In this document: piece by piece, positions 22,015 through 33,566 of the stretch
How positions within the stretch are numbered: the first letter of the stretch is position 1
Layout: every line of letters begins with the position of its first letter
Source of the DNA: Diphasiastrum complanatum
Taxonomy: Eukaryota > Streptophyta > Lycopodiopsida > Lycopodiales > Lycopodiaceae
NCBI GenBank assembly: GCA_029204225.1
Contig: CM055107.1
Location: 293,620 to 357,619 of the forward strand
Length of the DNA: 64,000 bases
Direction: 5' to 3'
Notes under the pieces: generated by a model
Databases searched by the model: none
What the model was told of the DNA's origin: nothing
Seen by the model: the letters and a program-made list of their open reading frames with translations, nothing else
Position numbers and translations under genes: made by a program

Positions 22015-22586
22015 GGCAGCCGAGAACTGAATGGTTATGTCCAAGAGTTCTTGGACTCTTTGGCCAAGGTCCCGCTTTTTGATCGTAAGTTAGCACGGTG
22101 GCAATTTATTGTCGGACTGTCAGTTGACTATCAAAATGAATGCAAACAAAATATCCTTAACTCACTAGAGGATGCTATCCATGTGGCGAAAGCTATGATA
22201 GTGCAATTGTTGCATCATGGAAAAGCATGCACGACCAAACGGCCCCGAAACCCAAGCAAGAAAAGTCTAACAAGCGTAAAAAATGGTTTTTTGATGAGCT
22301 GGAAGCAAAAGCGTACCAACAGTCAAAGAAGAAAAAGAATAGGAAGAAATTGGTGGTGAAAGACAAAGCACGGTTAGCGGCGCTTAAACAGAATCTATGT
22401 TTCCTTTGCAATAAACCCGGGCACCGTGCTAAACATTGCCCCGAACGGATAGCAAAGTCGTCAAGTTTCATGATTGTGGATTTACCGGCATTGAAGAAAC
22501 AAAGTGTTTCTAATTACAAAGCCTTGCTAGCTTTCAGCCCTTCACCTGACGAAGATGTTCGCGAACTCGAACATCTTGAGACATGA
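22015..22586 (+). pseudogene. CCHC gag-like ORF, copy 1
   Basis: Reads MGSRELNGYVQEFLDSLAKV, then RKLARWQFIVGLSVDYQNEC. A one-base deletion near 22192 shifts the frame, and it continues KKKNRKKLVVKDKARLAALK and the zinc knuckle CFLCNKPGHRAKHC (about 22399-22440). It ends with a stop at 22586 after VRELEHLET. The arrangement (alpha-helical capsid-like part, basic linker, C-X2-C-X4-H-X4-C knuckle) fits a retrotransposon Gag. I cannot place it in copia or gypsy with confidence. An intact-frame relative lies in inverted orientation at 25893-26555. Confidence 0.7.
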
Positions 22587-22823
22587 AAAGTTCTACAAAT
22601 ACAAACAAAGATGAAGATGAACGGTTCACGGACACGAACAGTTCGCGAACACGAAGAATCCATGAACGAGATTCCTTTGCGGGCCAGCAAGAGAGAAAGG
22701 CAGACGAGGTAAGCAAAACCAATGGTGAAAACGAAACCCGTTCTGTCCTCGCGCTCCAAGGAGTACCACCAGAGATCATGTAAGTACCCAAAAGTAAAGA
22801 GATCTGACCTGATGGCATGACGT
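22045..22823 (+). repeat. Left arm of a 780-bp inverted repeat
   Basis: Reverse complement of 25782-26561, starting GAGTTCTTGGACTC and ending GGCATGACGT, with only scattered substitutions and small indels. It includes the gag-like ORF and a downstream block with repeated GTTCGCGAAC/TTCGCGAACACGAA words. A 2.96-kb spacer separates the arms. Confidence 0.9.
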
Positions 22824-23284
22824 CAGCAGATACTTCCTAGGTCGTGGCTAATTGCCACTCTTGTAATTCCCCAATTAGTTGTAGATATTTAATCATTCTA
22901 ATCTTAGGTTTAGAAGAGAGACCATACTTACTAGATAGTACTTGACACATATCAGAACATAATATACATAGTGTAACTAAGAGAGAAGAGACATTGAAGA
23001 AGTCTGATGCTAGTAAGCAATCAAGATGAACACAGACATAAGCTCCGCCTGCGTGCGAGAAGATAATTTTGTCTAGGATCAGAAGATCCACTTGTCCGCT
23101 AGTGAAGCGAGACTACTACTCGTGAGAGAACCGTGCTTCTCTCACGCCAACACACTATGGATTCGCATGCAGTGCCCTTGAAAAAATTAGAGAAAATCAA
23201 TATAGACTAAAGCTCTGGACAAAGGGATCTTTGAGAGGCAAAAGAGCAGTCTCGGGATCATAAAGCTACCATGCTTTGAGAGCG
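22824..23284. other. Spacer sequence, LTR-like but unassigned
   Basis: AT-rich non-coding sequence with a short hairpin GTGAGAGAA...TTCTCTCAC (about 23121-23147). It could be an LTR or leader belonging to the gag-like element, since a third gag-tail copy follows immediately. Paired LTRs were not found. Confidence 0.3.
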
Positions 23285-23595
23285 AGCTGAAGAAACAAAG
23301 TGTTTCTGATTACAAAGCCTTGCTAGCTTTCAGCCCTTCACCTGGCGAAGATGTTCGCGAACTCAAACATTTGGAGACACGAAACACGAAAAGTTTCGCG
23401 AACACGAATGTCAACGAAGACGAAGACGAATGGTTCGCGAACATGAATGGTTTGCAAACACGAAGAATCCACAAACAAGATTCCTTTGCGGTCCAGCAAG
23501 AGAGAAAGGTAGACAAGGTAAACGAAACCAATGGTGGAAATGAAACCCGTTCTCTCCTCGCACTCCAAGGAGTACCACCAGAGATCATGCTTTGG
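23285..23595 (+). repeat. Third, partial copy of the gag tail
   Basis: Begins GCTGAAGAAACAAAGTGTTTC and repeats the segment at 22491-22778. It keeps FSPSPGEDVREL and the TTCGCGAACACGAA-rich part through GAGTACCACCAGAGATCATG. Unlike copy 1, its frame (23320-23640) runs without the early stop. The internal short-repeat number differs between copies. Confidence 0.85.
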
Positions 23596-23639
23596 GCATT
23601 TAAACTAAAAAAAAACATAAACACAGTTAAATATAATTA

Positions 23640-25137
23640 GTCAAATATCAGTTAATAGGAATTTGAATATGAAAAAAACAAAAACAAAATTAAAAGTTAT
23701 TAATTGAATATTGCCTCTTCCAGATTTGGAAGTCCATCTTAAGTTCGATGAAATCTTGAAGTCATTTGAAATAGGTTTCTATTTCTTTTTTTTAAAGGTA
23801 CATTGTTCCATGTCTACCATCCCAATGTTTATGCGGTTTCAACAATTCCTACGCTTGAATGTAAATCCTTGCACTATATACGATTTTCTTCTCTTGGTCT
23901 TACCTATACATCAAAGAAACTTGTTAGAAAAGCAATACCAACATTGGGATAATTTTAAATGCAAGCGCAAAATAGTGAAAACACCGAAATAAGTTTAAAT
24001 AAACTCATTGAAAGTCATTTCAAATGTGTATTAAAGAAAACACACATACACATACCAATCTCTCATTGACTCAAAAACAAAAGTGTTAAAGAATATCATA
24101 TTGCAGCAAAGTAAGCTCTGATCAAATGTGATCTAGTGTCCAATCTTTCTCCACCTCAATTGTTATAATAGTAGAATCATTTTGTTGCACTTGGGTTTCT
24201 ATTTGAACTTGATGATTCAATGTAAATTCTTGATCCAATGCCTTCCATTCATTGCCGATTTGGGGCCATCTTCTATAATAAAATGTTGAACAAAGCATTT
24301 AATTTTATATGATATCTAAATCTCATTGATGATCTATTAACTATGCACTCGATATTGCCATTGCTCTTTTTATCCCATTGATCATCTAGGAGGCCTGATA
24401 ACATATCATTTGTTAAATCACTACAAGTAACAATGTCGTTGTTCTACAAACATTACATTCAACAAAAAAATCTACAAGCATTGGAAAAGGAAGAAACCAG
24501 TGCAATCTATTGTTTTTTGAACCTGTGCTACATTTCATACAGTTTTGAATGTTCATAAAAAATTGAAATCATGTTCCCTACATGCTGCCTCCTAAGTAAG
24601 TGTCTCTCAAAGTAAGGATTCCCTACGATGAGACGTTCTAGGATGACATGTTGGACTCATGACTATCTCAGGGAGATCATCATCACCGCCTCAACCTCCA
24701 CAATAGGAGACACTGAGGCAGCCCCTCCTATGCTCTCCCATGTCCTGAGAATCTCAGGAGGAAGCACTAGTAGTGGATGGGGGAGGGACCCTCATGGGAA
24801 GGGGAAACACCTCGGCCATAGATGAGTGCAGTCAACTGAATCTCCTCAGAGAATGATGAGTATAGTCAACCAATCTACGTCGAGCCCTCATTCGCTCCAT
24901 GAGTTTGTTCTACAATGACAAAGACAAACGATCCATGCAATTGACTGATTCATTCTCATTCATGGAACAAAAACGGGATGACCAGGATGTGTCACGAGAC
25001 ATAATGGATAGGAGGAAAAAATATTGCAAGCAACCAAGGAAAGTTTTAGAAATTAAAGAAAGATTAAATATAAACAATTACTATATCATTTCTAAGCTAT
25101 TGACTCACAAATTCCACATGTGGTGAGTGTGCAAAAT

Positions 25138-25138
<1 letters not shown>
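23640..25138. other. No recognisable gene
   Basis: AT-rich non-coding sequence. The part at about 24655-24830 is distantly similar to 40245-40400 (shared words GAGAATCTCAGGAGGAAGCACTA versus GAGAATATCGAGAAGCGGCACTA), indicating an old dispersed repeat. Confidence 0.45.

Positions 25139-25223
<85 letters not shown>
25139..25223. repeat. (CT)n microsatellite
   Basis: About 85 bp of CT dinucleotides immediately before an LTR-like sequence. Confidence 0.97.
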
Positions 25224-25226
<3 letters not shown>

Positions 25227-25780
25227 GGAGGGTTTGCGGATCCCAAGGCGACTCTAAACCTAGTTAATAAGTGAGAGGGATTTGGCACCATGCGTGTGTA
25301 AGTTCAACCCGATGATCACATAGTTATTTGATTAGGTACAAGTTAATAAAAGGACTTCAAGCCTTTTTGTGAGACTTTTAATGTCACAGGGCCTAAATGT
25401 CAAATTAGTGAATACAGCTCAATTTGGATGGTTCCCACTCTTTTTTAAATTTGAATAATTAGGGAGGCAAAAATGGACCAATAGGATTCAGAGGCCAGGG
25501 TCCTCCTCTCTACTATAAAAAGAGACCAGCTCGAATTGCTCCTCATGCTCCTCTCCTCATTTCAATAAAGCAAATTGCTTCTCTTCAAACATGGATTGAT
25601 GAATGTCCTTGCTCTCTATCACTTTTCCTCCATCTCTCATGCTCTCTTTCGTTTTTGCTAATCGTTGGATGTGAATGTTACTGGGATTGTATGTTATCAT
25701 ACTTTTTATGAGAGAGAAATGGAGAGAGAGAAAGGGTAAGCTATGTTTGTTGTGGATGCGTAGTGTTAATGGATGTAGTG
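25224..25780 (+). repeat. LTR-like sequence with TATA box
   Basis: Starts TGTTGGAGGGTTTGCGGATC. The first ~290 bp are the inverted counterpart of 57165-57447, with shared strings GTGAGAGGGATTTGGCA, AATAACTATGTGATCAT (reverse) and AAATTTGAATAATTAGGGAGG. At 25514 TATAAAAAG is a good core promoter and a CAATAAAG-like signal follows near 25564. The 3' boundary is unclear. It ends at or before the inverted gag arm at 25782. Confidence 0.6.
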
Positions 25781-25781
25781 T

Positions 25782-26561
25782 ACGTCATGCCATCAGGTCA
25801 GATCTCTTTAGTTTTGGGTACTTGCATGATCTCTGGTGGTACTCCTTGGAGTGCGAGGACATAACGGGTTTTGTTTTCACCATTGGTTTTGCTTACCTCA
25901 TCTGCCTTTCTCTCTTGTTGGACCGCAAAGGAATCTCGTTCGTGGATTCTTCGTGTTCGCGAACCGTTCGTGTTCGTGAACTGTTCATCTTCATCTTCGT
26001 TTGTATTTGCAAAACTTTTCGTGTCTCCAGATGTTCGAGTTCGCGAACATCTTTGTTAGGTGAAGGGCTGAAAGCTAGCAAGGCTTTGTAATCAGAAACA
26101 CTTTGTTTCTTCACTGCCGGTAAATCCACAGTCATGAAACTTGACGACTTTGCTTTCCGTTCGAGGCACTGTTTAGCACGGTGCCCGGGTTTATTGCAAA
26201 GAAAACATAGATTCTGTTTAAGCGCCGCTAACCGTGCTTTGTCTTTCACCACCAATTTGTTCCTATTCTTTTTCTTCTTTGACTGTTGGTACGCTTTTGT
26301 TTCCAGCTCATCAAAAAACCATTTTTTACGCTTGTTAGACTTTTCTTGCTTGGGTTTCGGGGCCGTTTGGTCGTGCACGCTTTTCCATGATGCAACAACT
26401 GTACTATCATAGGCTTTCGCCACACAGATAGCATCCTCTAGTGATTTAAGGATATTTTGTTTGCATTCATTTTGATAGTCAACTGACAGTCCGACAATAA
26501 ATTGCCACCGTGCTAACTTACGATCAAAACGCGGGACCTTGGCCAAAGAGTCCAAGAACTC
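25782..26561 (-). repeat. Right arm of the 780-bp inverted repeat
   Basis: Partner of 22045-22823 in opposite orientation. It abuts a copia fragment at 26562, creating a chimeric reading frame across the junction. It contains its own set of GTTCGCGAAC words at about 25950-26055. Confidence 0.9.
25893..26561 (-). pseudogene. CCHC gag-like ORF, copy 2, 5' truncated
   Basis: Open minus-strand reading of about 220 residues: FDRKLARWQFIVGLSVDYQN, AYDSTVVASWKS, a lysine-rich linker, then CFLCNKPGHRAKQC and the FSPSP/VRELEHLET tail. It then continues past the position of copy 1's stop to end at 25893. This copy has no frameshift, unlike copy 1, but its beginning is cut at 26561, where the sequence switches to copia coding. 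The protein would be a nucleic-acid-binding Gag-type polypeptide. No protease or polymerase is linked to it here. Confidence 0.7.
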
Positions 26562-28450
26562 TGAGGTTTTCGATCTCTATTTGATCTTCTAAGCTCTCCC
26601 TGCTCACTAGATTCGGGAGTATCTCCCTTCTTTGCACCATCTGTGACTGATAAGTACCATTTAGGTACTCTCTTGGGAATTTCAGCATCAAGCTTGACTT
26701 TGTCCAATGGATTTTCTATATCAAAATCCACTTCCTTCTTGACTTGTACTTTCGCTCCCTCATCAAAAGGTTTAGTGATTATCTTAGATTGTTCACCTTG
26801 GCCCATCTCGTCAAACGTAACATCTTTAGAAATTACAAGCTTATGTGCATTTGTGTCATACATCCTGTATGCCTTGGCCTTCTCATCATATCCAAGGAAA
26901 ATACACTTGATAGCTTTTGCATCCAATTTCCTTCGTTTCTCATCGGGAATATGAGCATAAGCATCACAACCAACTACTCTCAAATAAGAAATATTAGGTT
27001 TCTTTCCAGTAACAGCTTCATGAGGTGTCTTGCCTTCCACATACTTTGTAGGACACCGATTCAGGATGTGCATAGCTGTGCTACAAGATTCTACCCAAAA
27101 GGTGTTTGGCAGACCCTTGCTTTCAAGCATTGCCCTGGCCATCTCAACAATAGATCTATTCTTTTGTTCTGCAACTCCATTTTGTTGTGGTGAATAAGGT
27201 GTTGTAGTCCGTCTCTTGATCCCTTGATCTTTGCAGAAATCAATAAATTTTGTCAAAAAATACTCACCACCTCCATCAGATCTCAAAGTTTTGATGCAGC
27301 ATCATGTTTGCTTTTCAACTAATGCCTTGAATTCCTTGAACTTAGCAAAAGCATCTGATTTCTTGCTTATGGAATAAATCCAAATGCATTTGCTATAATC
27401 ATCAATGAAGGTGATAAAGTAATAGTAGCCACTAAGAGAAATAGTCTGCATAGGTCCACATAGATCATTGTGGACAAGATCTAGGATGCCACTGGCTCTT
27501 CTTGCTCTACTTTTGGGAAACCTTTCTCTGTGTAGTTTTCCCAAAATGCAACTTTCACAAATTTTTCCTTCAAAAGAAATATCAGACTATCCTATAACTA
27601 AATTACCTCTTTTGAGAATCTGTAAACTTTGAGCACTAATATTACCGAATCGTTGATGCCAAAGATCACTTCGACTAACAACCGTGCTTACCATAGCTTG
27701 AGCAAAAGATCTCACATTCAATTTGTAGAGTCGATTCCCGTTGACTCTAGCTTCTATGGCAATCACTTTGTAGTGATTCTTGATGTCTTTGACAAACCTT
27801 GAGTTGTTGATCAGCCACCGTCCCAACAGATAGTAGATTGTTAGCTAAGCCAAGTACATATTGCACATTGCTTATCCACTTTATCTTCTCGCTGGCTAAC
27901 TTCACTGGTACCACTCCAACTCCTTTAATAGATAGCAATTTGCCATCGACTTGTCCAACTTCATCACCATTGTGAGTTTCCTTGAGTTCTGAAAACCACT
28001 CTTTCCTTGAAGTGATGTGCTTGGATGCACCACTATCAATGTACCAGGTATCCTTGGTTTCATCACTTGTCATTAATGCTGTAGTGAACAATTTTGCGCT
28101 CTCAGCTGTATCATCTTCATATTGATCATCATCATATTGATGTTGATCAATATAATTGTTTTCATAATAATGATCATTAAATTGATGTTGATCACCATAA
28201 TTTCCCACTTGCCCTTTGTCTTTTCTTTGTTCCATCTCCTTCTGTTTCTTGAAGCATTCACACTCCCAGTGGCCAGGTTCGTTTCAATACCTACAATTTC
28301 TATGTTTATTTTGCCTGAAATAGTCGTGTCCTTGACCTTGGCCTTGATTCCAATTGCCTCGATTTGGGCCATCATTGGATTGTTCTTGAAATTGTTGGAA
28401 TGATCCACGATTTGAGTTTCCACCTCTTGATTGGTGTCTTCCCGTCTGAA
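26562..28450 (-). pseudogene. Ty1/copia gag-protease-integrase fragment
   Basis: In minus-strand order: a Gln/Asn/Asp-rich stretch near the gag end (about 28100-28430); the protease motif WYIDSGASKHIT (about 28030-28065); the LSVGT pre-integrase region; SDLWHQRFGNISAQSLQIL; then integrase beginning LDLVHNDLCGPM (about 27470) and continuing MRSDGGGEYFLTKFIDFCKD and SPQQNGVAEQKNRSIVEMAR. It stops at the hinge before RT (SSEQGELRRSNRDRKPQSSW), where the inverted gag arm begins. Frame breaks lie near 27825, 27590 and 27300. There are no LTRs, so it is a fragment truncated at both ends. Confidence 0.9.
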
Positions 28451-28514
28451 TCTTGAAGAGGATGATGATGATAATTAAATAATTTTCTGTAATAGATTTT
28501 TGATATATTACAAG

Positions 28515-29297
28515 GATCTCTCTTTTGTTATGAATTTGAATGCCTTTCGAAATATTGTAATACTTGACGAGTTTTTAGCTTGATATCTAAATTGTGCTCT
28601 TCTATAAAACCACTGAAAAAGTTAAACTAAATATTTATTTTTTGAATTGTGTCCTCCATGATTTGTTGCTCTATGAAATTCTCCCCTTGCTTGCCAATGA
28701 GATTTCTCCATGCCTTGTGATGACCAGATACTTAAGCTCCCATATTCCTTTGCAAAGTAAGTCACATGATGAAGAAGGATGTGCTGCAAACAATAGTTTT
28801 GATTAGTTACATCAGTAGAAAAAGATATAAGCCTAAATGAGAAAAGTTCCAGATAATGATATAGACTAGCACCATGTAATGAGTAACGTTGTCTTTTCCC
28901 CAACAATCATGTATAGATTCTACAAATGTGGTGCAATGATTTTGCAAAGTCCTCATATCTTCTGATGATAGGTTTTCTTTCCTGATAACACCTATGAGTT
29001 TGTCTAAGTTGGTCCACACTTGTCCCTTTTCCACTCGATTACTTCCTTCCAGTGTTCGTGTGGCTTGAACAATTTCTCTCCAAATTTCATATCTAACACT
29101 TGATTATTTGCATGTGTGATTGGATGAGAATCTTCTTGCTTTAGCACCTCCAATTGATGGCTTATTAGGAACATTTCATTTTTTCCCGGAGAGTCTGCCA
29201 CTTTCTGAATGCATCTATACACAATGAAATATACTCTAGATACATGGTATCCAAGAACCATCAAAGTCTTTTTCATTACAACCAAAACCTGTGACAA
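28515..29297 (-). pseudogene. Spliced coding remnant, probable transposon-derived family
   Basis: Exon 1 (29297-28873) encodes RCIQKVADSPGKNEMFLISH and KFGEKLFKPHEHWKEVIEW, then with a frame change WTNLDKLIGVIRKENLSSED and CWGKDNVTHYM. A GTGCTA donor at 28872 and TTTGCAG acceptor at 28784 bound an 89-bp intron. Exon 2 continues in frame HILLHHVTYFAKEYGSLSIW, SSQGMEKSHWQARGEFHRAT, NHGGHNSKNKYLV, a stop, then FQWFYRRAQFRY. The pattern THYxHxLxxHxxxxxxxYGSL...SxQGxEKxH...TNHGG recalls large proteins of animals and plants thought to derive from DNA transposons. This family link is from memory and unverified. The stop and frame change mark it as decayed. Confidence 0.55.
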
Positions 29298-29299
29298 TA

Positions 29300-32028
29300 T
29301 TACTTCATGGTCTATGGCTAATAGAAGCCATCAGAAAGCTAAAAGAGAATGAATAGTAGAGTTTGAAACTAAAAGTGGACAAATCAGTAACAAAATAAAA
29401 TCAAATTTTAATAAATGATGGTCGTCTTTCCTGAACCACATATGTTAGCTTAACTAGGGTTAGTTCAAAATAGACTTATGTTAACCACAAGTGTTAAGAC
29501 TCTAGCACTCGAGGAACTTGCGGGCAACAAGTACGGTCCAATCACAAGTCAAGACCCTGCTCGACGGGAGTTTTGGATTGTACAAAATATGACCAGAAGG
29601 CTCCAAAAAAATTTGAGCAGTGAACAACGTTACGATATTTCAGAGGTGTGAATACATAATTGGGCCATGTGTATGTTGAATAGTTGAAAAGTCAAAACAA
29701 TATCTTGACAAAAGGCCCTTTTGGTGCTCGAACTACCTCTTATGGTAGCAATGGTATAGATAGTGTGATGGCAGTTGGTAGATGTAGAAATGGTTACCAT
29801 GTTGTGCATGCATTGACAAGACACAATAGTAGATTTGGTTTCTGGATGGCCTGAAGGAACATTGGTAGTCAACAGATGAGAGGCCTGGATGAAGTCTAAT
29901 ATACAAATCACAACAATACACTTGAGAGAAAAGAAAGTTACATCTACTCCTATAACTTTCATCACAAAGCATACACTTTCGCCTCAACATATCCATCAAG
30001 TACATTGCTAGAACAACTCAATTGTTTGTTTACATGCAAGCTTCAAAAGCTCTTTACCAATTTTACATGAAAAGGGAATTTGAATCTAGTGGCATGGAAC
30101 AAATCTACCAATCCCATTTCCTTAAGAGTCACTAGCATACGAGACATTTATACTCGATCTATACAACTCCCATCCAATAGGAATCTGTAAGTTAACTAGC
30201 TCAAGTGAGCTTTAGATGAAATCACATCAAGATAGCCTATTAGACCTATTGAGTGATTCTCAAGAGTTGGAGGGTAGTAAATTAAACATTTCGAGGTCTA
30301 CCAAGGGAAAATGAGTCTTCATGTCTCAATAGGTTGTTGGAAGGTTAAAATGTAATCACAATGCCCACAGATTCACCTTTAACCCATAAGCAGATTATGA
30401 GTTCATAGGCACACAATATTTGACATTCCCAAGTACTGAACTCCAATAGTACACCTTGAGGAGAAGAGGAACGCTGCATTAAAAGAGGCATTTCCAAAAG
30501 TGAAAAGAGTTGCAAGGTTTTCATTCAGTCACACTCACACTCAAGTAAGCAACGTTTTAAGCCACATCAAGAGATATTGAACCAAGTCAAATAAAGTATG
30601 CTCCACAAATTGCAAGGTAACATGCATCATGTCCATTGCACAATCTTTCCTACTAAGTGCTTTGAGGTACAACACATTTTTTTTAAACACGAATCGGGAA
30701 AGACAAGACCACCAATCATGGGAATTCAAATACAAAAAAGTTGGGCATATTCTTTTTCACAGCTTCAATTTTCCATTGGAAAACATTACATGAAGACTTG
30801 CTACAAACGAAACATGCACTCAAGTTCTTCATCTGCAACACTCTTCCAGTTTAAACAAGCAGAAGAAAACAACTTGCACCTTTTTTAGGCTGTCATGCTG
30901 AATCATCCAAATATTGGTATAAAAGATTAGGACTGCAAAATCAGCTTGATTTAATTCAACCTTATTCTGCTACTGAGTAACATGTTCGTACAATATTGTC
31001 CAAAAATCATTCGCAACACTTGGCATTGCATTCCTTTTTAGATCATGGAAAGCAAGGAAAAACATTTTATCTTGTTAGTTCTTTTTTTTTAATGCTTATC
31101 AGATGTACAATGTTGCATTCGAAAAATTAACTTGAAATGGCCTTAATGTTGCAACAACTCATATTAGAAATCTAGGTTTACTCCTTTTTATTCATAATAA
31201 GATGCTTTCAAAGTGTAGTTATATGGTTTAAGGGAGTGCTTGTGTAGAAAGACCATGCAAAACTTGTGTGGAGATGGACACAAGTATCAGTTTTGAGCAG
31301 AAGGCAAGAAATCTGGTTTTGTAGCTATGCTCATTTGTAATTATATTTGATATTCATGAAAGTTAAGAAAGTTCGCTTGTATGGAAAGACGATGACTTCT
31401 GTAAATATAGACTGGAATTTTGACTAGTATCAGTTTCGAGCACAAGGCCACAAACTTCCAGTTTAGAATGTACAATTGAATATCTTTATTTCCAAAGAAA
31501 TTTTTTTCTTAAATTTGTGATAAGCACTATCACCAATCAAATTTGTATACGTAACCCGAGCTAGTGCATGACCTATCCCCCCCTCATGACTCTAAACGAG
31601 TGTGCAACAAGTTCCTACCCCTTCTTTACTTGGTCAAAATGATTGACAAACAACATTCATCTAGAGACTAGAAGCAGATTGTCTACTTTCTTGATAGATT
31701 CTAGGCTTTGTCACTTAGGAACATCAATCACACTCGAGTAACACTACCTAAACAAATTTGCATTGGTTCCAATCTAGAGGACATTATGTAAGAATGGTAG
31801 TCATATGTGCAATACTTGCAGTTTTTTCAAGGATTGCACATATACTAAAAGAGTGATTGCATAAAATGTTTTCAAGATCTTGTCCACTAGTGATATGTGG
31901 AGTTCCATCCAGAATAGAACCTACACAAGAAAGGAGCCATGCAATCTCTAACCTTACAGAGTCCACCCACAAAGAGACAAACCATCAACTTCGTTGTAGC
32001 AATGCCACAATACACAATTTTATGTCAA
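29300..32028. other. No recognisable gene
   Basis: AT-rich sequence with short frames on both strands. The frames at 29630-30005 and 30541-30735 on the minus strand are Cys/His-rich but match nothing I know. Upstream exons of the 28.5-29.3 kb remnant might lie here but cannot be delimited by eye. Confidence 0.4.
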
Positions 32029-32033
32029 TATTG

Positions 32034-32288
32034 AGTTAAAATAGCAATGATCGACTTAAACAATGGTTTCTTATTTCGACGGCACCACGTGTGCTCAGTT
32101 CTAGAATTATCGGGCTGTCTTTTTGTTACGAGCCCTTTGAGTGCTTTTAAACAACTTTATCTTTATACTTGCTTATCAGTTGAATATACAGTTTGTGGAG
32201 AGCAATTCTGTTGTCTTGTCTTATTGCACTTGACGTTGTGTTGTGGTGATTGATCCGATCGGGTTTTTTTTAAACTATTTTCTTAACT
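32034..32288 (+). repeat. Copia 5' LTR
   Basis: Begins AGTTAAAATAGCAATGATC and ends TTTTCTTAACT. It contains CACCACGTGTGCTCAG, a G-box near its start, and ATACTTGCTTATCAGTTG. The terminal hexamers are perfect inverted repeats. Confidence 0.9.
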
Positions 32289-32300
32289 TGGTATCAGAGC
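32289..32300 (+). promoter_or_regulatory. Primer-binding site (initiator tRNA-Met)
   Basis: TGGTATCAGAGC directly follows the LTR with no gap. This exact 12-mer is the usual plant copia minus-strand primer site. Confidence 0.95.
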
Positions 32301-33566
32301 CCTTGGTGGCTACAATCACTGGACAAGAACAGAGAGCTGCAAATTCACGATGGTTTGTTGGCTAGGAAGCACAAAACCGAGTCTGTGGAGATTTGTGGAA
32401 TGGCTTGAAACTGTAAAAAGGATTCAAAGACAGGGAATTGTCGTCTGAATCAGAAGGCAAGCAAAGATTGAAGCTGAAAATTCTTCTGGAGGGTTGCTTG
32501 ACGTTTGTGATTCGTTGAATCCAATCGAACATCGTTTGAAGAGCGGTTTGGTACAGACGATTGCTTGCTGTAAGGCAACCTCAGAGGGATAGGTAGCTGA
32601 TCAAATAAATTCTCAAAAAGGATCAAATAAAGCCCAAATTATCTTCTTCCTTGACAGCTAGGATTTTAAGTCAGGAAAACACATTTTTCTCTCAATACAA
32701 AACCTTTTTGGAAGCTATAAAGATCTAGAGGCAGGCGCCCTAGCAACACGACCCTACCTGTAAGAAGTCGTGGGCGACCGTGAGCTCTGGAAGATACTGG
32801 AGCAGTTTGAATCTGCATCCATGGCAAAACCCTAGCAGGAACTTGTGATGGAGAGGAAGAGAGTCGTGGAGGATCTCTCGAGATAGTCGCGCGCACTGAA
32901 TAAGTCTAGGAAGTTTGTGTTTCGAAGTGTATAGTAGTTGGAGGACAGATCTTCAATGCACACAAATGCGCAGGATCGTTGGTTGGAGACCCATCACGAT
33001 CAACGGACATGATTGGAAGTTTGGAAGACTATACCAGCCGTTAGATTGAAACTAGTGGTGGAGATGGGCTTTGAAAGATCCCTGAAGAACTGGAAGGCAA
33101 AATAGGCCTTCTTTTCATTTAAAATTTTCAAACCGAAAAAATTGTTGGGTCCCAAGTTTTTGAAGGGTGAAGTTTCGGTACACTAAAGAAACAATTCAAA
33201 AAAACTCAAAGTGCCCTTATTTTCACCTCCTTTAGCCTATTTTGGCCAAACGAAAGGCTATAGCCTCCAAACGAAGGGCACCCTAACTGTACCTGCAAGT
33301 ACAATACGCCAAATTAGAGCGATTGCCATGGAGAAAGTGTTCGGAGTGCGCCAAAAGTGATTTCACCATTCCACTGGGCATGTAGATGGGAGTTGGTGAT
33401 GAGAAGCATTTTGGAAAGCGACACCAATTTGGCTTGCAATTTGGCGAAAGAGCGGTGGGTGGCCTAGTAAGCCCAAAATTGAGGTCATTATTTTTTATTT
33501 CTGACATAACGGTTGGCTTCGGCATACACTTTTTAGCCTACGGATGAAATTTCAAGCATTTTGGAA
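32301..33566. other. Copia leader, non-coding
   Basis: About 1.27 kb between the primer-binding site and gag. It is rich in stops in the sense strand and carries only minor antisense frames. No gene is recognised. The length is larger than in many copia elements and may include inserted sequence. Confidence 0.5.

Noticed and set aside
23121-23147. GTGAGAGAA...TTCTCTCAC hairpin as a transcription terminator
   Set aside because: Intrinsic terminators are a bacterial feature. In this plant context a lone short hairpin has no such meaning.
24628-24825. 65-codon plus-strand frame as a gene
   Set aside because: It falls in an old dispersed repeat also seen at 40245-40400, where the frame is not conserved.
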